This document shows positions 17,199 to 26,840 of a stretch of 64,000 nt of DNA, in pieces (position 1 is the first letter of the stretch; the number at the start of each line of letters is the position of its first letter). Source of the stretch: Betaproteobacteria bacterium (GTDB taxonomy: Bacteria > Pseudomonadota > Gammaproteobacteria > Burkholderiales > Rhodocyclaceae). The notes under the pieces were generated by a model. It ran no database searches and was not told where the DNA came from. It saw only the letters and a program-made list of their open reading frames with translations. The DNA lies in assembly GCA_028065725.1 (NCBI GenBank), contig JAPTVL010000173.1, positions 1 to 64,000 on the forward strand. The letters are read 5' to 3'. A program made the position numbers and the translations under genes.

Positions 17199-18668
17199 CT
17201 ACATCAAAACGATGTCGAACTGCTCCTGGGTGTAGCCGCTCTCGGCGTGCAGTGAAATCGGCAGGCCGATGAACTCGGAGAGCATGGCCAGCGCCTGCGA
17301 TTCCTCGTCGAGGAACAGGTCGATCACGCTTGGCGCCGCCAGCACGCGCATCTCGCGTGCGGTGAACTGGCGGGCTTCGCGCAGCAGTTCGCGCAGCACT
17401 TCGTAGCAGACCGTCTGCGCGGTCTTCACCTCGCCGCGGCCACCGCAGGTGGGGCAGGGTTCGCACAGCACGTGGGCCAGGCTTTCGCGGGTGCGCTTCC
17501 TGGTCATTTCGACCAGGCCGAGCTGGGTGAAACCGGACACGGTGATGCGGGTGTGGTCCTTCGCCAGGGCCTTGTTGAACTCGACCAGTACCGCCGCCTT
17601 GTGCTCCTCGTCTTCCATGTCGATGAAGTCGGCGATGATGATGCCGCCCAGGTTGCGCAGCCTGAGCTGGCGCGCGATGGTCTGCGCCGCTTCGAGATTG
17701 GTCTTGAAGATGGTGTCGTCGAAGTTGCGCGAGCCGACATAGCCGCCGGTATTCACATCGACCGTGGTCATCGCCTCGGTCTGGTCGAAGATCAGGTAGC
17801 CGCCCGACTTCAGATCGACGCGGCGCGCCAGCGCCTTCTGGATTTCGTCCTCGACGCCATGCAGATCGAACAGCGGCCGCTCGCCGGTGTAGTGCGCCAG
17901 GCGGTCGCAGACCTGCGGCACGTATTCCTGCGCGAAGTGCTGCAGCTTCTGGAAGTTCTCGCGCGAATCGATGATGACGCCGGTGGTTTCGCTGGTCACC
18001 AGGTCGCGCAGCACGCGCTGCGCCAGCGTCAGGTCGTGATGCAGCAGCATGGGCGGCAGGGCGCCGACGCTGCGGCTCTTGATCTCGCGCCAGATGCGGC
18101 GCAGATAGGCGATGTCGGCGGCGAGTTCCTCGTCGCTGGCGTCGGCGGCCACCGTGCGCAGGATGTAGCCGCCCGGCTGCTCGGCCGGCAGCAGGCTCTG
18201 GATGCGGGCGCGCAGCCTTTCGCGCTCGACCTCCTCACCGATGCGCTGCGAAATGCCGATGTGGCTGTCCTGCGGCAGGTGCACCAGCAGCCGCCCGGCG
18301 ATGGAAATCTGCGTGGTCAGGCGCGCGCCCTTGGTGCCGATCGGGTCCTTCTGCACTTGCACCATCAGCGACTGTCCCTCGCTGAGAATGCGTTCGATCG
18401 GACGCGTCTCGTGGCTGGCGAAACCGTTGCCGGCCGGGCGCTCGCTCCAGATGTCGGCGACATGGAGAAACGCAGTGCGTTCGAGGCCGATCTCGATGAA
18501 TGCCGACTGCATGCCGGGCAGCACCCGCACCACGCGACCGAGATAGACGTTGCCGACGATGCCGCGGCCGTTGGTGCGCTCGATGTGCAGTTCCTGCACC
18601 ACGCCCTGCTGCAGCAGGGCGACGCGGGTTTCCTGCGGCGTGAAGTTGATCAGGAACTGCTCCGTCAT
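17199..18668 (-). CDS. rng: Ribonuclease G
   Basis: 489 residues, the usual RNase G length (no RNase E C-terminal scaffold). N-terminal S1 domain (GNVYLGRVVRVLPGMQSAFIEIG), 5'-sensor region, then the DNase I-like catalytic domain with metal-binding aspartates in TVDVNTGGYVG and IADFIDM, and the zinc-link cysteines CPTCGGRG. It makes 5'-monophosphate-dependent cuts and matures the 16S rRNA 5' end. The ATG 18668 overlaps the maf stop (ATGA). The split tRNA-Gly follows 20 bp downstream, so RNase G lies in the same transcript as a tRNA that needs processing. Confidence 0.97.
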   Translation of the reverse strand: MTEQFLINFTPQETRVALLQQGVVQELHIERTNGRGIVGNVYLGRVVRVLPGMQSAFIEIGLERTAFLHVADIWSERPAGNGFASHETRPIERILSEGQSLMVQVQKDPIGTKGARLTTQISIAGRLLVHLPQDSHIGISQRIGEEVERERLRARIQSLLPAEQPGGYILRTVAADASDEELAADIAYLRRIWREIKSRSVGALPPMLLHHDLTLAQRVLRDLVTSETTGVIIDSRENFQKLQHFAQEYVPQVCDRLAHYTGERPLFDLHGVEDEIQKALARRVDLKSGGYLIFDQTEAMTTVDVNTGGYVGSRNFDDTIFKTNLEAAQTIARQLRLRNLGGIIIADFIDMEDEEHKAAVLVEFNKALAKDHTRITVSGFTQLGLVEMTRKRTRESLAHVLCEPCPTCGGRGEVKTAQTVCYEVLRELLREARQFTAREMRVLAAPSVIDLFLDEESQALAMLSEFIGLPISLHAESGYTQEQFDIVLM

Positions 18669-19276
18669 AGCGGGTAACCGAAATCCCTCAACAGCAGCGC
18701 CGTTTCGCACAGGGGCAGGCCGACGACGCCGGAGTGCGAACCACGGATCTCCTCGACGAAGATCGCGGCGCGCCCCTGGATGCCGTAGGCGCCGGCCTTG
18801 TCCATCGGTTCGCCGCTTTGCACGTAGCGGCGGATTTCTGCCGTGCTGATCGGTCGAAAGCGCACCTCGCTGACCGACAGGCGGTGTTCGAGGCGATCGC
18901 CGCGGGCCATGGCGATCGCCGTCAGCACGCGATGGCTGCGCCCGGAGAGGCGGCCGAGGATGCCCGCAGCTTCGGCTTCGTCGCGCGGCTTGCCGATGAC
19001 CTCGCCATCCACGTCGAGCGTGGTGTCGGCTGCCAGCACCGGATGCGCGACCAGCGGCCGGCGCGCCAGCAAGCCGGCACCGAACGCCGCCTTGGCCCGC
19101 GCCACGCGCTGCACGTAGTCTTCCGCGCTTTCCCCGGGCCGCCAGTCTTCATTGACTTCGTGGTCTTCGCGCGATCCGCCGCGGAACAGCAGCAGGTCGA
19201 AGCGAACGCCGATCTGGGTCAGCAATTCGCGGCGGCGCGGGCTTCTGGAGGCAAGGTAGATGCGCGGATCCATCAT
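18665..19276 (-). CDS. maf: Maf-like nucleoside triphosphate pyrophosphatase
   Basis: 203 residues. The N-terminal signature ASRSPRRRELL (about residues 9-19) and ADTTLDVDGEVIGKP with the catalytic aspartate region identify the Maf/YhdE family, which hydrolyses dTTP/UTP or modified nucleotides as a house-cleaning activity. Length is normal (about 200). Two adjacent ATG codons make the exact start ambiguous by one residue. It is in the rsfS-rlmH-maf-rng order common in proteobacteria, and its stop overlaps the rng start. Confidence 0.95.
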   Translation of the reverse strand: MMDPRIYLASRSPRRRELLTQIGVRFDLLLFRGGSREDHEVNEDWRPGESAEDYVQRVARAKAAFGAGLLARRPLVAHPVLAADTTLDVDGEVIGKPRDEAEAAGILGRLSGRSHRVLTAIAMARGDRLEHRLSVSEVRFRPISTAEIRRYVQSGEPMDKAGAYGIQGRAAIFVEEIRGSHSGVVGLPLCETALLLRDFGYPL

Positions 19277-19310
19277 GTTTCGGCAGCCTTGGGGGCTGGA
19301 CTCCCGGAGT

Positions 19311-19781
19311 TCATTGGCGGTGGTAGGGATGGCCCTTGATCACGCTCGCGGCGCGGTAGAGCGCTTCGGCGAGGATTACGCGGACCAGGGCGTGCGGCAG
19401 GGTCAGGCTGGAAAGGCGCATGGTTTCGTGGGCAGTGTGCTTGATCCGGGGGGCGAGTCCGTCGGGGCCGCCGATGATGAAGGCCACATCGCTGCCGCCA
19501 GCCATCCATTTTGCCAGACGCGCGGCCAGTTGCTGCGTGGTCGGCGCATCGCCGCGCTCGTCGAGCGCGATGCGCCGGCAGGCAGCCGGCAGTTGCGCGT
19601 CGATGCGTGCCGCTTCCAGCGCCATCATGGCCTCGGCGGTCTTGCCGGTGGTGCGCGCTTCGGGTTTGATCTCGAGCAGTTCCAGCGGCAGTTCCCGCGG
19701 CATCCGTTTCGCATACTCGGCCCAGCCGGCCACGACCCATTCCGGCGGTCTGGCCGCTACCGCCGCGACGATCAATTTCAT
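19311..19781 (-). CDS. rlmH: 23S rRNA pseudouridine-1915 N3-methyltransferase
   Basis: 156 residues, the standard RlmH size. SPOUT-fold methyltransferase with the SAM-binding knot motif FIIGGPDG and a C-terminal [17 protein letters not shown]…KGHPYHR segment. RlmH methylates m3-pseudouridine 1915 in helix 69 of 23S rRNA. The ATG 19781 overlaps the rsfS stop by 4 bp; a longer upstream frame is the shadow of rsfS. Gene order rsfS-rlmH is conserved widely. Confidence 0.97.
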   Translation of the reverse strand: MKLIVAAVAARPPEWVVAGWAEYAKRMPRELPLELLEIKPEARTTGKTAEAMMALEAARIDAQLPAACRRIALDERGDAPTTQQLAARLAKWMAGGSDVAFIIGGPDGLAPRIKHTAHETMRLSSLTLPHALVRVILAEALYRAASVIKGHPYHRQ

Positions 19782-20149
19782 TCGTCTTCGTCGGCGTCGC
19801 TGGCGGCTTTCTTGCGCGGACGCTTGGGCACGACCTTCCACAGTTCTTCGAGGTTGTAATAGGCGCGCACCGCCGGCTGCATGACATGCACCACGATGTC
19901 GCCGAGATCGACCAGCACCCATTCGCCGGTTTCCTCGCCCTCGATGCCGATCACCTGTGCGTCGGCCTCCCTGGCCTTGTCATGGACGCTGCGTGCCAGG
20001 GCCTTGACGTGGCGATTGGAGTCGCCGGTGGCGATGATGACGCGATCGAACAGCGAGGACAGCTTGCTGGTGTTGATGACCTCGATGTCCTTGGCCTTGA
20101 CGTCCTCAAGTGCGGCGACGGCGATTTTCTGCAGTTTTCTAATGTCCAT
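19778..20149 (-). CDS. rsfS: Ribosome silencing factor
   Basis: 123 residues. Core motifs [24 protein letters not shown] at the start, then [20 protein letters not shown] and YYNLEELWK, all diagnostic of RsfS (Iojap). It binds ribosomal protein uL14 and blocks subunit joining during starvation. The acidic-basic C-terminal tail ([14 protein letters not shown]) is a variable extension. The start ATG 20149 overlaps the end of nadD by 11 bp, a common nadD-rsfS arrangement. Confidence 0.97.
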   Translation of the reverse strand: MDIRKLQKIAVAALEDVKAKDIEVINTSKLSSLFDRVIIATGDSNRHVKALARSVHDKAREADAQVIGIEGEETGEWVLVDLGDIVVHVMQPAVRAYYNLEELWKVVPKRPRKKAASDADEDE

Positions 20150-20822
20150 GCGAAGTCCGGTAGATCTGATGGGATTCAATATAGTCGAGAACGGCGTCGG
20201 GAACCAGATAGCGCACGGAAAGCCCGCGCCCCAGCCGTTCCCGGATGACGCTGGCGGAAATCTCCAGCGCGGTGATGGCGAAGGGCACGATACGGCCGGC
20301 CGGCGCCGCGGCCAGGTCGGGCGCGCCGCCTTGGCGGGCCTTGAATTCGGCATCCAGCGCCGTCTCGCCGGCGCCGACTGTCAACTCGTGTCCCGGCCGC
20401 GTGGCCACGGCGATGTGCGCCAGCCCGAACAGCTCGCGCCAGCGGTGCCAGGATTCCAGGCGGGTGAAGGCATCGGCGCCCAGCAGCAGCACCAGCGGCC
20501 GCTGCGGTCCGTGCCGGCGGCGCTGGCGCTCGAGCGTCGCCACGGTGTAGCTCGGCGCCGGGCTGTCCGCCGCGGCCAGCACTTCGCCGGGATCGACGCT
20601 GAATCCGGGCAGAGTGGCGATGGCGCGCTCGACCATCGCCAGGCGATGGCTTGCCGCGCAGCGCGGCGCGGCGCGCAGGGGCGGGCTGCCGGCCGGGATC
20701 AGGCACACCTCGGCCAGGTCGAGGGCCTCGCGCGCCTCCAGGCCGAGGCGCAGGTGCGCGACATGCAGCGGATCGAAGGTGCCGCCGAAGAGGCCGAGCA
20801 CTCCTCCGGGGGCGTCACTCAT
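20139..20822 (-). CDS. nadD: Nicotinate-nucleotide adenylyltransferase
   Basis: 227 residues. The nucleotidyltransferase signature FGGTFDPLHVAHL at the N-terminus (residues 12-24) and the C-terminal ISASVIRERL motif match NadD, which makes deamido-NAD from nicotinate mononucleotide and ATP. Length fits the family. It overlaps rsfS by 11 bp and the upstream membrane-protein gene by 8 bp, so it is mid-operon. Confidence 0.96.
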   Translation of the reverse strand: MSDAPGGVLGLFGGTFDPLHVAHLRLGLEAREALDLAEVCLIPAGSPPLRAAPRCAASHRLAMVERAIATLPGFSVDPGEVLAAADSPAPSYTVATLERQRRRHGPQRPLVLLLGADAFTRLESWHRWRELFGLAHIAVATRPGHELTVGAGETALDAEFKARQGGAPDLAAAPAGRIVPFAITALEISASVIRERLGRGLSVRYLVPDAVLDYIESHQIYRTSHGH

Positions 20823-21591
20823 CAGGCTGCGGCTCTGGTGCCACGGCGTCGCGCGCTTCGAACACGTCGCGGTAGGAAAGATACACGGTGGCCACCATGG
20901 TCGGCGCCAGGATGAAAATCAGCAGCATGCGCAGTGCGACGGAAAGCACGCTGAGCAGCGACTGCGAGATCAGGCCGGCGACGATCAGGATCAATCCGGG
21001 CAGCACGGCGCCGACCAGGATCAGCCCCAGGCCGTACATGGCGAAGGCGCGCCAGTTGCGCCAGCTGGCAACAAAGCTGAAGAACAGCGATTTGCCGGCG
21101 CTGACGCCGTTCCAGGCGGTCAGCAGCGGCGCGAACCAGAAGGCCATCAGGAGCGGCGAGGCCAGCACCAGCAGGATGCCGAGATCGGTGACCAGCGTCA
21201 CCGCCTCTTCCTGGCTCATGCCGTCATTGATGTTGATCGGCTCGCCGAGTGCCGAGCTGCCCATGACCAGCAGGGCCGAGCCCAGCAGATGCAGGCCGCC
21301 CAGACGCGCCAGCCCGGCACGCTGGGCGCCGATGCCGGACGCCAGGGTTTCGCTGGCGAAGGTCTGGCCGCGCTCGACCGCGCGGCAGCCGTTGGCCAGC
21401 ATGACAGTCAGGGTCGGCAGCAACAGCGGCAGAATGAAGGGGCCGATCTTGGGCACCAGATTCACCACCACCACGGTCAGCAGGTAACCGAAGGTCAGCG
21501 CGGTCATCAGCGGCGGATGGCGTCGAAACAGGGCAAAGCCGGCCAAGAGCCAAAGGATGCCGTGGCGGGCGGGCAGGCGGCGTGCGTCCAT
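20815..21591 (-). CDS. BPSS1780 family membrane protein
   Basis: 258 residues with about six hydrophobic helices (for example LMTALTFGYLLTVVVVNLV, FILPLLLPTLTVML, FAMYGLGLILVGAVLPGLI and LLSVLSVALRMLLIFILAPTMVATVY). This matches the betaproteobacterial BPSS1780/YciC-like family of inner-membrane proteins with no assigned activity. The ATG 21591 shares a base with the ttcA stop (TGATG). A longer upstream frame runs through ttcA and is rejected. Position between ttcA and nadD suggests only co-transcription. Confidence 0.85.
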   Translation of the reverse strand: MDARRLPARHGILWLLAGFALFRRHPPLMTALTFGYLLTVVVVNLVPKIGPFILPLLLPTLTVMLANGCRAVERGQTFASETLASGIGAQRAGLARLGGLHLLGSALLVMGSSALGEPININDGMSQEEAVTLVTDLGILLVLASPLLMAFWFAPLLTAWNGVSAGKSLFFSFVASWRNWRAFAMYGLGLILVGAVLPGLILIVAGLISQSLLSVLSVALRMLLIFILAPTMVATVYLSYRDVFEARDAVAPEPQPDE

Positions 21592-22520
21592 CAGTCTTCC
21601 TGCGCCTGGAAATTGACGGTTTGCACTGCGTCCGCGACCAGTACCGGCGCGTCGAAGGCGATGTCGCCCTCCGGATCGGGCGTGCCGGTCGCCTGCAGGC
21701 CGGCGAAGTCGAACAGGCGGGCATCGAGCAGGTGCGAAGGCACGACATTGCACAGGCTGCGGAACATGGTCTCGATCCGCCCCGGGAAGCGCTTTTCCCA
21801 GTCGTTGAGCATCTGCTTGACCTGCTGGCGCTGCAGATTGGGCTGTGAACCGCACAGGTTGCAGGGAATGATCGGGAAGGCGCGCACTGCGGCCCAGGCT
21901 TCGAGATCGCGCTCGCGGCAATAGGCCAGCGGCCGGATCACGATGTTGCGGCCGTCGTCGGAGACCAGCTTGGGCGGCATGGATTTCAGCTTGCCGGCGA
22001 AGAACATGTTGAGCAACAGCGTCTGCAGGATGTCGTCGCGATGATGGCCGAGCGCGATCTTGGTCGCCCCCAGCTCGCCGACGACGCGGTACAGCACGCC
22101 GCGGCGCAGGCGCGAACACAGCGAGCAGGTGGTCTTGCCTGCCGGGATCACGCGCTTGACGATGGAATAGGTGTCCTCGTTCTCGATGTGGAAGGGTACG
22201 TCGATCGAGCGCAGGTAGTCGGGCAGCACCTCGGCCGGAAAGCCCGGCTGCTTCTGGTCGAGGTTGACCGCGACGATGTCGAAGCCGACCGGCGCGTGTT
22301 CGCGCAGGAACAGCAGGACATCGAGCAGGGCGAAGGAATCCTTGCCGCCGGAGAGGCAGACCATGACCTTGTCGCCGGCCTCGATCATGTTGAAGTCGGC
22401 GATCGCCTGCCCCACTTCGCGGCGCAGGCGCTTGGCGAGTTTATTTGCCTCGAAGGCGGTTTTCTGGGCCTGGCGGGCGGTCGGCGCGGGATTCGGGTTT
22501 ACGTTCAGCGGTGCATTCAT
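21591..22520 (-). CDS. ttcA: tRNA 2-thiocytidine synthetase
   Basis: 309 residues. The PP-loop [12 protein letters not shown] (about residue 55), the CxxC pair [10 protein letters not shown] and the third cluster cysteine region CNLCGSQ are those of TtcA, a [4Fe-4S] enzyme that thiolates C32 in certain tRNAs. Length normal. The ATG 22520 overlaps the folM stop (ATGA). It lies in an operon with tcdA, another tRNA-modification gene. Confidence 0.97.
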   Translation of the reverse strand: MNAPLNVNPNPAPTARQAQKTAFEANKLAKRLRREVGQAIADFNMIEAGDKVMVCLSGGKDSFALLDVLLFLREHAPVGFDIVAVNLDQKQPGFPAEVLPDYLRSIDVPFHIENEDTYSIVKRVIPAGKTTCSLCSRLRRGVLYRVVGELGATKIALGHHRDDILQTLLLNMFFAGKLKSMPPKLVSDDGRNIVIRPLAYCRERDLEAWAAVRAFPIIPCNLCGSQPNLQRQQVKQMLNDWEKRFPGRIETMFRSLCNVVPSHLLDARLFDFAGLQATGTPDPEGDIAFDAPVLVADAVQTVNFQAQED

Positions 22521-23269
22521 AAATGGGCGGTACGGCCGCCGTCCACATTGATCACCTGCCCGGTGACATAGGTTGCGTCGAAGACGAGGAATTTTACGGT
22601 GCGGGCGATGTCGGCGGGCGAGCCGATGCGCTGCAACAGGGTATGTCCGATGATAGCCGCACGCTCGGTCGGCGGAAAGTCACTCGTACCCTGGGGCCAT
22701 TCGATGGCGCCGGGCGCCACCGCGTTGACCCGCACCCGCGGTCCGAGTTCGAGCGCCAGCGCGCGGGTCAGCCCGAGCAGGCCGGCTTTCGCCGCGCAAT
22801 ACAGCGGGTAGCCCTTGAGCGGACGTTCGGCATGGATGTCGGTGATGTTCACGATGCAGCCGCCGCTCGCCGCCAGATGCGGCACCGCGGCCTGGGACAG
22901 GAACAGCGGCGCCTTGAGGTTGGAGCCCATCAGGTCATCCCAGGCCGCCGTGTCGACAGCGCCGACTTTCGTGGCGTAGAAGGACGACGCGTTGTTCACC
23001 AGCGCATCGAGCCGGCCGAAGCGCGCCACGACGGATTCGACCAAGGCCGGCAAGGCGGCGGTATCGAGCAGGTCGGCGGCAAAAGCCGCCGCACTGCCCG
23101 GCCGCGCGGCGTTCAGGGTCGCGGCCAGTTCGGTCGCCGCCGCGGCCGAGGAGCGGTAATGAATCGCCACGCAGGCGCCGGCGCCGTGCAGCGCGCGCGC
23201 GATCTCGGCGCCGACGCGGCGGGCGGCGCCGGTGACCAGGACGACGGGGGCGGGCGTGGAATTCGTCAT
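22517..23269 (-). CDS. folM: Pteridine reductase (FolM-like SDR)
   Basis: 250 residues, short-chain dehydrogenase fold. N-terminal [15 protein letters not shown] contains the TGxxRRxG variant typical of pteridine reductases rather than ordinary SDRs. The catalytic Tyr/Lys are in [10 protein letters not shown], and NNAS follows the third strand. FolM reduces dihydromonapterin or dihydrofolate with NADPH. The ATG 23269 overlaps tcdA's stop by 4 bp. The substrate assignment rests on the TGxxRRxG motif. Confidence 0.9.
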   Translation of the reverse strand: MTNSTPAPVVLVTGAARRVGAEIARALHGAGACVAIHYRSSAAAATELAATLNAARPGSAAAFAADLLDTAALPALVESVVARFGRLDALVNNASSFYATKVGAVDTAAWDDLMGSNLKAPLFLSQAAVPHLAASGGCIVNITDIHAERPLKGYPLYCAAKAGLLGLTRALALELGPRVRVNAVAPGAIEWPQGTSDFPPTERAAIIGHTLLQRIGSPADIARTVKFLVFDATYVTGQVINVDGGRTAHL

Positions 23270-24057
23270 GCCGGAAGTATACCGGCGAGTACCCGCGCCG
23301 CGGCGGCGAAACCGAAGCTGGCAGTGACCGCCACCGCCGAGCCGTAGCCGGCGCAATTGAGCCCGGCCGCCGGGTCGACCGGAATGCCCGCGGCGACGTC
23401 ATCCATGCGGCAGGAGTCGGCGCTGGTGCTACGGCGCACCTGTTCCGGTGAATACACGCAATCGACGCCGAACTTCTTCTTCGGATCGCGCGGGAAGCCG
23501 TAGTCCTTGCGCAATTGCGCCCGCACCTTGGAGGCCAGCGCATCCTGCGTGGTGCGCGACAAGTCGATGACTTCGATCCGCGTCGGGTCGCTGCGGCCGC
23601 CGGCGGCGCCGGTGGTCACCACGCGGATGCCGGCGCGCCGGCAATGCGCGATCAGCGCCGCCTTGGCGCGGACATGGTCGATGGCATCGATCACCGCGTC
23701 GCAGGGCGGGATCAGGATCGCCGGATTCCGTTCGTCGATGAACTCCTCGACCGGATGCACCACGCAGCCCGGATTGATCGCCGCGATGCGCTGCTGCATC
23801 GCCAGCACCTTGGCGGCGCCGAGCGTATCGCCCAGGGCGTGGATCTGCCGGTTGATGTTGGATTCCGCCAAATGGTCGAGATCGATCAGGGTCAGTTGTC
23901 CGATGCCCGAACGCGCCAGCGCCTCCACTGCCCAGGAGCCGACGCCGCCGATGCCGACCACCACCACATGCGCGGTGGACGCGCGCGCCAGCGCGCCGGC
24001 GCCGTACAGGCGCTCGACTCCGCCGAAGCGGCGCGCGTAATCGGGAGTGGTGCTCAT
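23266..24057 (-). CDS. tcdA: tRNA threonylcarbamoyladenosine dehydratase
   Basis: 263 residues, E1-like/ThiF fold. ATP-binding GIGGVGSWAVEALARSGIG (about residue 34), then DLDHLAESNINRQ and DAIDHVRAKAAL. TcdA (CsdL) cyclises t6A37 to ct6A in tRNA. A short segment near residue 215 (RRSTSADSC) is encoded by a sequence nearly identical to an intergenic repeat at 34807-34832, so a repeat may have been absorbed into the gene. It starts 9 bp after the small upstream ORF and leads a long operon. Confidence 0.95.
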   Translation of the reverse strand: MSTTPDYARRFGGVERLYGAGALARASTAHVVVVGIGGVGSWAVEALARSGIGQLTLIDLDHLAESNINRQIHALGDTLGAAKVLAMQQRIAAINPGCVVHPVEEFIDERNPAILIPPCDAVIDAIDHVRAKAALIAHCRRAGIRVVTTGAAGGRSDPTRIEVIDLSRTTQDALASKVRAQLRKDYGFPRDPKKKFGVDCVYSPEQVRRSTSADSCRMDDVAAGIPVDPAAGLNCAGYGSAVAVTASFGFAAAARVLAGILPA

Positions 24058-24066
24058 GCGGCGATC

Positions 24067-24249
24067 CTAGCGGTGCGGACTGCTGTGATGGCTGGCCGCG
24101 CGCCGGTTGAATTCCTTGCGGATCAGCGCATCGACCTCGCGTATCCATTCGTGCAGTTTAAGGACCGCGGGCGGCGACCACAGGCCGAGGTCGCCAATTT
24201 CCGAGTTGAGCCTGTCGATTGTGGCATCCATCTCTTCCACGCTCTTCAT
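24067..24249 (-). CDS. Small protein of unknown function (60 aa)
   Basis: 60 residues, no cysteines, charged and helical (SVEEMDATIDRLNSEIGDLG, then HEWIREVDALIRKEFNRR). A good AGGAGA ribosome site is 8 bp upstream of the ATG. It ends 9 bp before tcdA on the same strand, so it is probably the first gene of that operon. I do not recognise a family. Ribosome site and position argue for a real gene; absence of homology evidence limits confidence. Confidence 0.55.
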   Translation of the reverse strand: MKSVEEMDATIDRLNSEIGDLGLWSPPAVLKLHEWIREVDALIRKEFNRRAASHHSSPHR

Positions 24250-24355
24250 GGAGATTCTCCTGAAACGGACAATTACGCCGGGGATCCGGTCTGTTGTCGA
24301 GAATACACGTTGCGGCGCCAGTCCGCAGCCGCGGGCCGCGCCTTTGGCGCAGACA

Positions 24356-24390
24356 TAAAAGCAAACGGCCCTCCGCCGGGAGAGCCGTTT
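24356..24390 (-). terminator. Terminator after tRNA-Phe
   Basis: AAACGGC/GCCGTTT stem (24384-24390 with 24363-24369) with a short run of T (24359-24356) on the minus strand, starting 9 nt after the tRNA CCA end. Confidence 0.7.
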
Positions 24391-24398
24391 AATGAATC

Positions 24399-24474
<76 letters not shown>

Positions 24475-24571
24475 GCGAAGGGTGCGGATTATAGGGGTTC
24501 GGCGTTGCGGCGTCAAAGATCATTCCGGAGATGCCCTTGCCTTCGTCGCTGACGGCTTTCTGACGGGCGGC

Positions 24572-24609
24572 GTAAGTACCCCGTAAGCGCATGGTAAGGG
24601 CCGCGTAAG
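24572..24609 (+). promoter_or_regulatory. Four GTAAG direct repeats at 11-bp spacing (response-regulator operator)
   Basis: GTAAG occurs at 24572, 24583, 24594 and 24605, exactly one DNA turn apart, about 85 bp upstream of the DUF485-actP operon. Head-to-tail repeats at 11 bp are the usual binding pattern of OmpR/PhoB-type regulators. Related GTAAG repeats lie in front of the second symporter operon beside a TctD-like regulator gene. Confidence 0.7.
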
Positions 24610-24691
24610 AGCGTTCGCCTAGGATGCGAAGTTCCAGTCGAACTGGGCGTTTCACCACTACAACAATCCCCTTCCACTCCAAGGAGGAAAT

Positions 24692-25006
24692 ATGAAAGAC
24701 GAAGACATCGTCGCTCGGATTCAACAGAATCCGAAGTTTCTCAAGTTCGTCAGCATGCGCAACAACTACTCGATCGTATTGTCGATTCTGATGATGGTCG
24801 TGTATTTCGGTTACATCCTGCTGGTCGCCTTCAACAAGCAGTTTCTGGCGACCAAGATCAGTGCGGGTGCCGTGACTTCCATCGGGATTCCGCTGGGCGT
24901 CGGCGTGCTCGTATTCACCATCGTCATCACCGCCATCTATGTCCGCCGCGCGAACAGCGAATTCGACGCGACCAAGGATGAAATCGTCAAGGAGGCTTCC
25001 AAGTGA
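24692..25006 (+). CDS. yjcH: DUF485 small membrane protein, ActP partner
   Basis: 104 residues with two membrane helices ([22 protein letters not shown] and [23 protein letters not shown]). DUF485/YjcH proteins are encoded next to acetate permease ActP in E. coli and most proteobacteria and probably form part of the transporter. AGGAGG lies 7 bp before the ATG 24692. The stop overlaps the actP GTG start (GTGA). Likely controlled by the upstream GTAAG repeats. Confidence 0.93.
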   Translation: MKDEDIVARIQQNPKFLKFVSMRNNYSIVLSILMMVVYFGYILLVAFNKQFLATKISAGAVTSIGIPLGVGVLVFTIVITAIYVRRANSEFDATKDEIVKEASK

Positions 25007-26685
25007 TCAAGCTCAGGCACATTCTCTTCGGCGCGAGTGCAATCCTCGCGGCCGGGTACGTCCTGGCCGCCGGCGCCGACCTCGGTCAGACGCAGAAGCA
25101 GGCGACCAACTGGACCGCCATCGTGATGTTCGGCATTTTCGTCGGCATCACGCTGTGGATCACCAAGTGGGCTGCTGCCAAAACCAAGACGGCGTCCGAC
25201 TTCTATACGGCCGGCGGCGGCATCACCGGCTTCCAGAACGGCCTGGCGATCGCCGGCGACTACATGTCGGCAGCCTCCTTCCTGGGTATTTCCGGCCTGG
25301 TGTTCGGCTCCGGCTTCGACGGTCTGATCTTTTCGATCGGCTGGCTGGTCGGCTGGCCGGTGATCACCTTCCTGATGGCCGAGCGCCTGCGCAACCTGGG
25401 CAAGTTCACCTTTGCCGACGTTGCCGGCTACCGCTTCGATGCGGGCCCGATCCGCACTTTCGCGGCCTGTGGTTCGCTGGTGGTGGTGGCCTTCTACCTG
25501 ATCGCCCAGATGGTGGGTGCCGGCCAGCTGATCAAGCTGCTGTTCGGCCTCGATTACATCGTGGCGGTGAGCATGGTCGGCGCCATCATGATGGTCTACG
25601 TGCTGTTCGGCGGCATGACCGCGACGACCTGGGTGCAGATCATCAAGGCGGTGATGCTGCTGACCGGCGCCACCTTCATGGCCCTGGCGGTGCTGTTCCA
25701 GTTCGGTTTCAGCCCCGAGGCGATGTTCTCCAAGGCCGTTGAAGTGCATTCGAAGAAGGACGCCATCATGGGCCCGGGCGGACTGATCAACGATCCGATT
25801 TCGGCCATCTCGGTCGGCATGGCGCTGATGTTCGGCACCGCCGGTCTGCCGCACATCCTGATGCGCTTCTTCACGGTGCCGAGCGCCAAGGAAGCCCGCA
25901 AGTCGGTGGGCTGGGCGACGACCTGGATCGGCTACTTCTACATCCTGACCTTCATCATCGGCTTCGGCGCCATCACCAACCTGATTCCCAATCCGGCGGA
26001 TTACTTCGTCAATGGCGAAATCGCCAAGGGACTCAAGGGCGGCGGCAACATGGCGGCGGTGCATCTGGCCAAGGCGGTGGGCGGCGACATGTTCATGGGC
26101 TTCATCTCCGCCGTGGCTTTCGCCACGATTCTGGCGGTGGTGGCGGGTCTGACCCTGTCCGGCGCATCGGCGGTGTCGCACGACCTCTACGCTTCGGTGT
26201 GGCGTCATGGCAACGTGGATTCGGCAACCGAACTGCGCGTGTCGAAGATCACGACGGTGTGCCTCGGCATCTTTGCCGTGCTGCTCGGCATCGTGTTCGA
26301 GAAGGAAAACGTCGCCTTCATGGTGATGCTGGCCTTCGCCGTGGCCTGCTCGGCCAACTTCCCGGTACTGTTCATGTCCGTGCTGTGGAAAGACTGCACT
26401 ACCAAGGGCGCGGTCGCCGGCGGTACGGTGGGCCTGATTTCCTCCGTGGCGCTGACCATCATGTCGCCCGCGGTGTGGGAAGCCTCGCTCGGCCACGCCA
26501 AGGGTTCGGCCATGTTCCCCTATGCTTCGCCGGCAATCTTCTCGATGACCGCGGCCTTCGTGGTGATCTGGATCGTCTCCCTGCTGGACAGGAGCGCCCA
26601 GGCCGCCAAGGAGCGCGCCCTGTTCCCGGCGCAGCTGGTTCGCTCGGAAACCGGTGTCGGCAGCTCCAGCGCCTCCGGTCACTAA
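25003..26685 (+). CDS. actP: Cation/acetate symporter
   Basis: 560 residues from the GTG at 25003, sodium:solute symporter family. An N-terminal signal-like helix is followed by about 13 membrane helices; [31 protein letters not shown] is the classic SSS TM region and [20 protein letters not shown] the conserved loop. Length is close to E. coli ActP (549). Imports acetate and glycolate with a cation. It pairs with the DUF485 protein, and a terminator lies 20 bp downstream. The same organism has a second, structurally distinct symporter at 34983-37091. Confidence 0.95.
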   Translation: MIKLRHILFGASAILAAGYVLAAGADLGQTQKQATNWTAIVMFGIFVGITLWITKWAAAKTKTASDFYTAGGGITGFQNGLAIAGDYMSAASFLGISGLVFGSGFDGLIFSIGWLVGWPVITFLMAERLRNLGKFTFADVAGYRFDAGPIRTFAACGSLVVVAFYLIAQMVGAGQLIKLLFGLDYIVAVSMVGAIMMVYVLFGGMTATTWVQIIKAVMLLTGATFMALAVLFQFGFSPEAMFSKAVEVHSKKDAIMGPGGLINDPISAISVGMALMFGTAGLPHILMRFFTVPSAKEARKSVGWATTWIGYFYILTFIIGFGAITNLIPNPADYFVNGEIAKGLKGGGNMAAVHLAKAVGGDMFMGFISAVAFATILAVVAGLTLSGASAVSHDLYASVWRHGNVDSATELRVSKITTVCLGIFAVLLGIVFEKENVAFMVMLAFAVACSANFPVLFMSVLWKDCTTKGAVAGGTVGLISSVALTIMSPAVWEASLGHAKGSAMFPYASPAIFSMTAAFVVIWIVSLLDRSAQAAKERALFPAQLVRSETGVGSSSASGH

Positions 26686-26703
26686 GCAAAACGGCAACAA
26701 GCG

Positions 26704-26738
26704 AAAAGGCTAGCTCCGCAGAGCTGGCCTTTTGTTTT
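26704..26738 (+). terminator. Terminator after actP
   Basis: AAAAGGC-T-AGCTC stem with CGCA loop, closing GAGCT-G-GCCTTTT and followed by GTTTT. Because the stem begins with A and ends with T it could work in both directions, also ending the minus-strand kinase transcript. Confidence 0.85.
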
Positions 26739-26840
26739 ATGTCCGCGCCAGCGGCGCGGACGGTATCCCCCGGTGGGATGTATCGCCGCCTGAACAGGCG
26801 ACGACGACACCCGGAATGCCGACCGCAACCGGAAGTTGCG

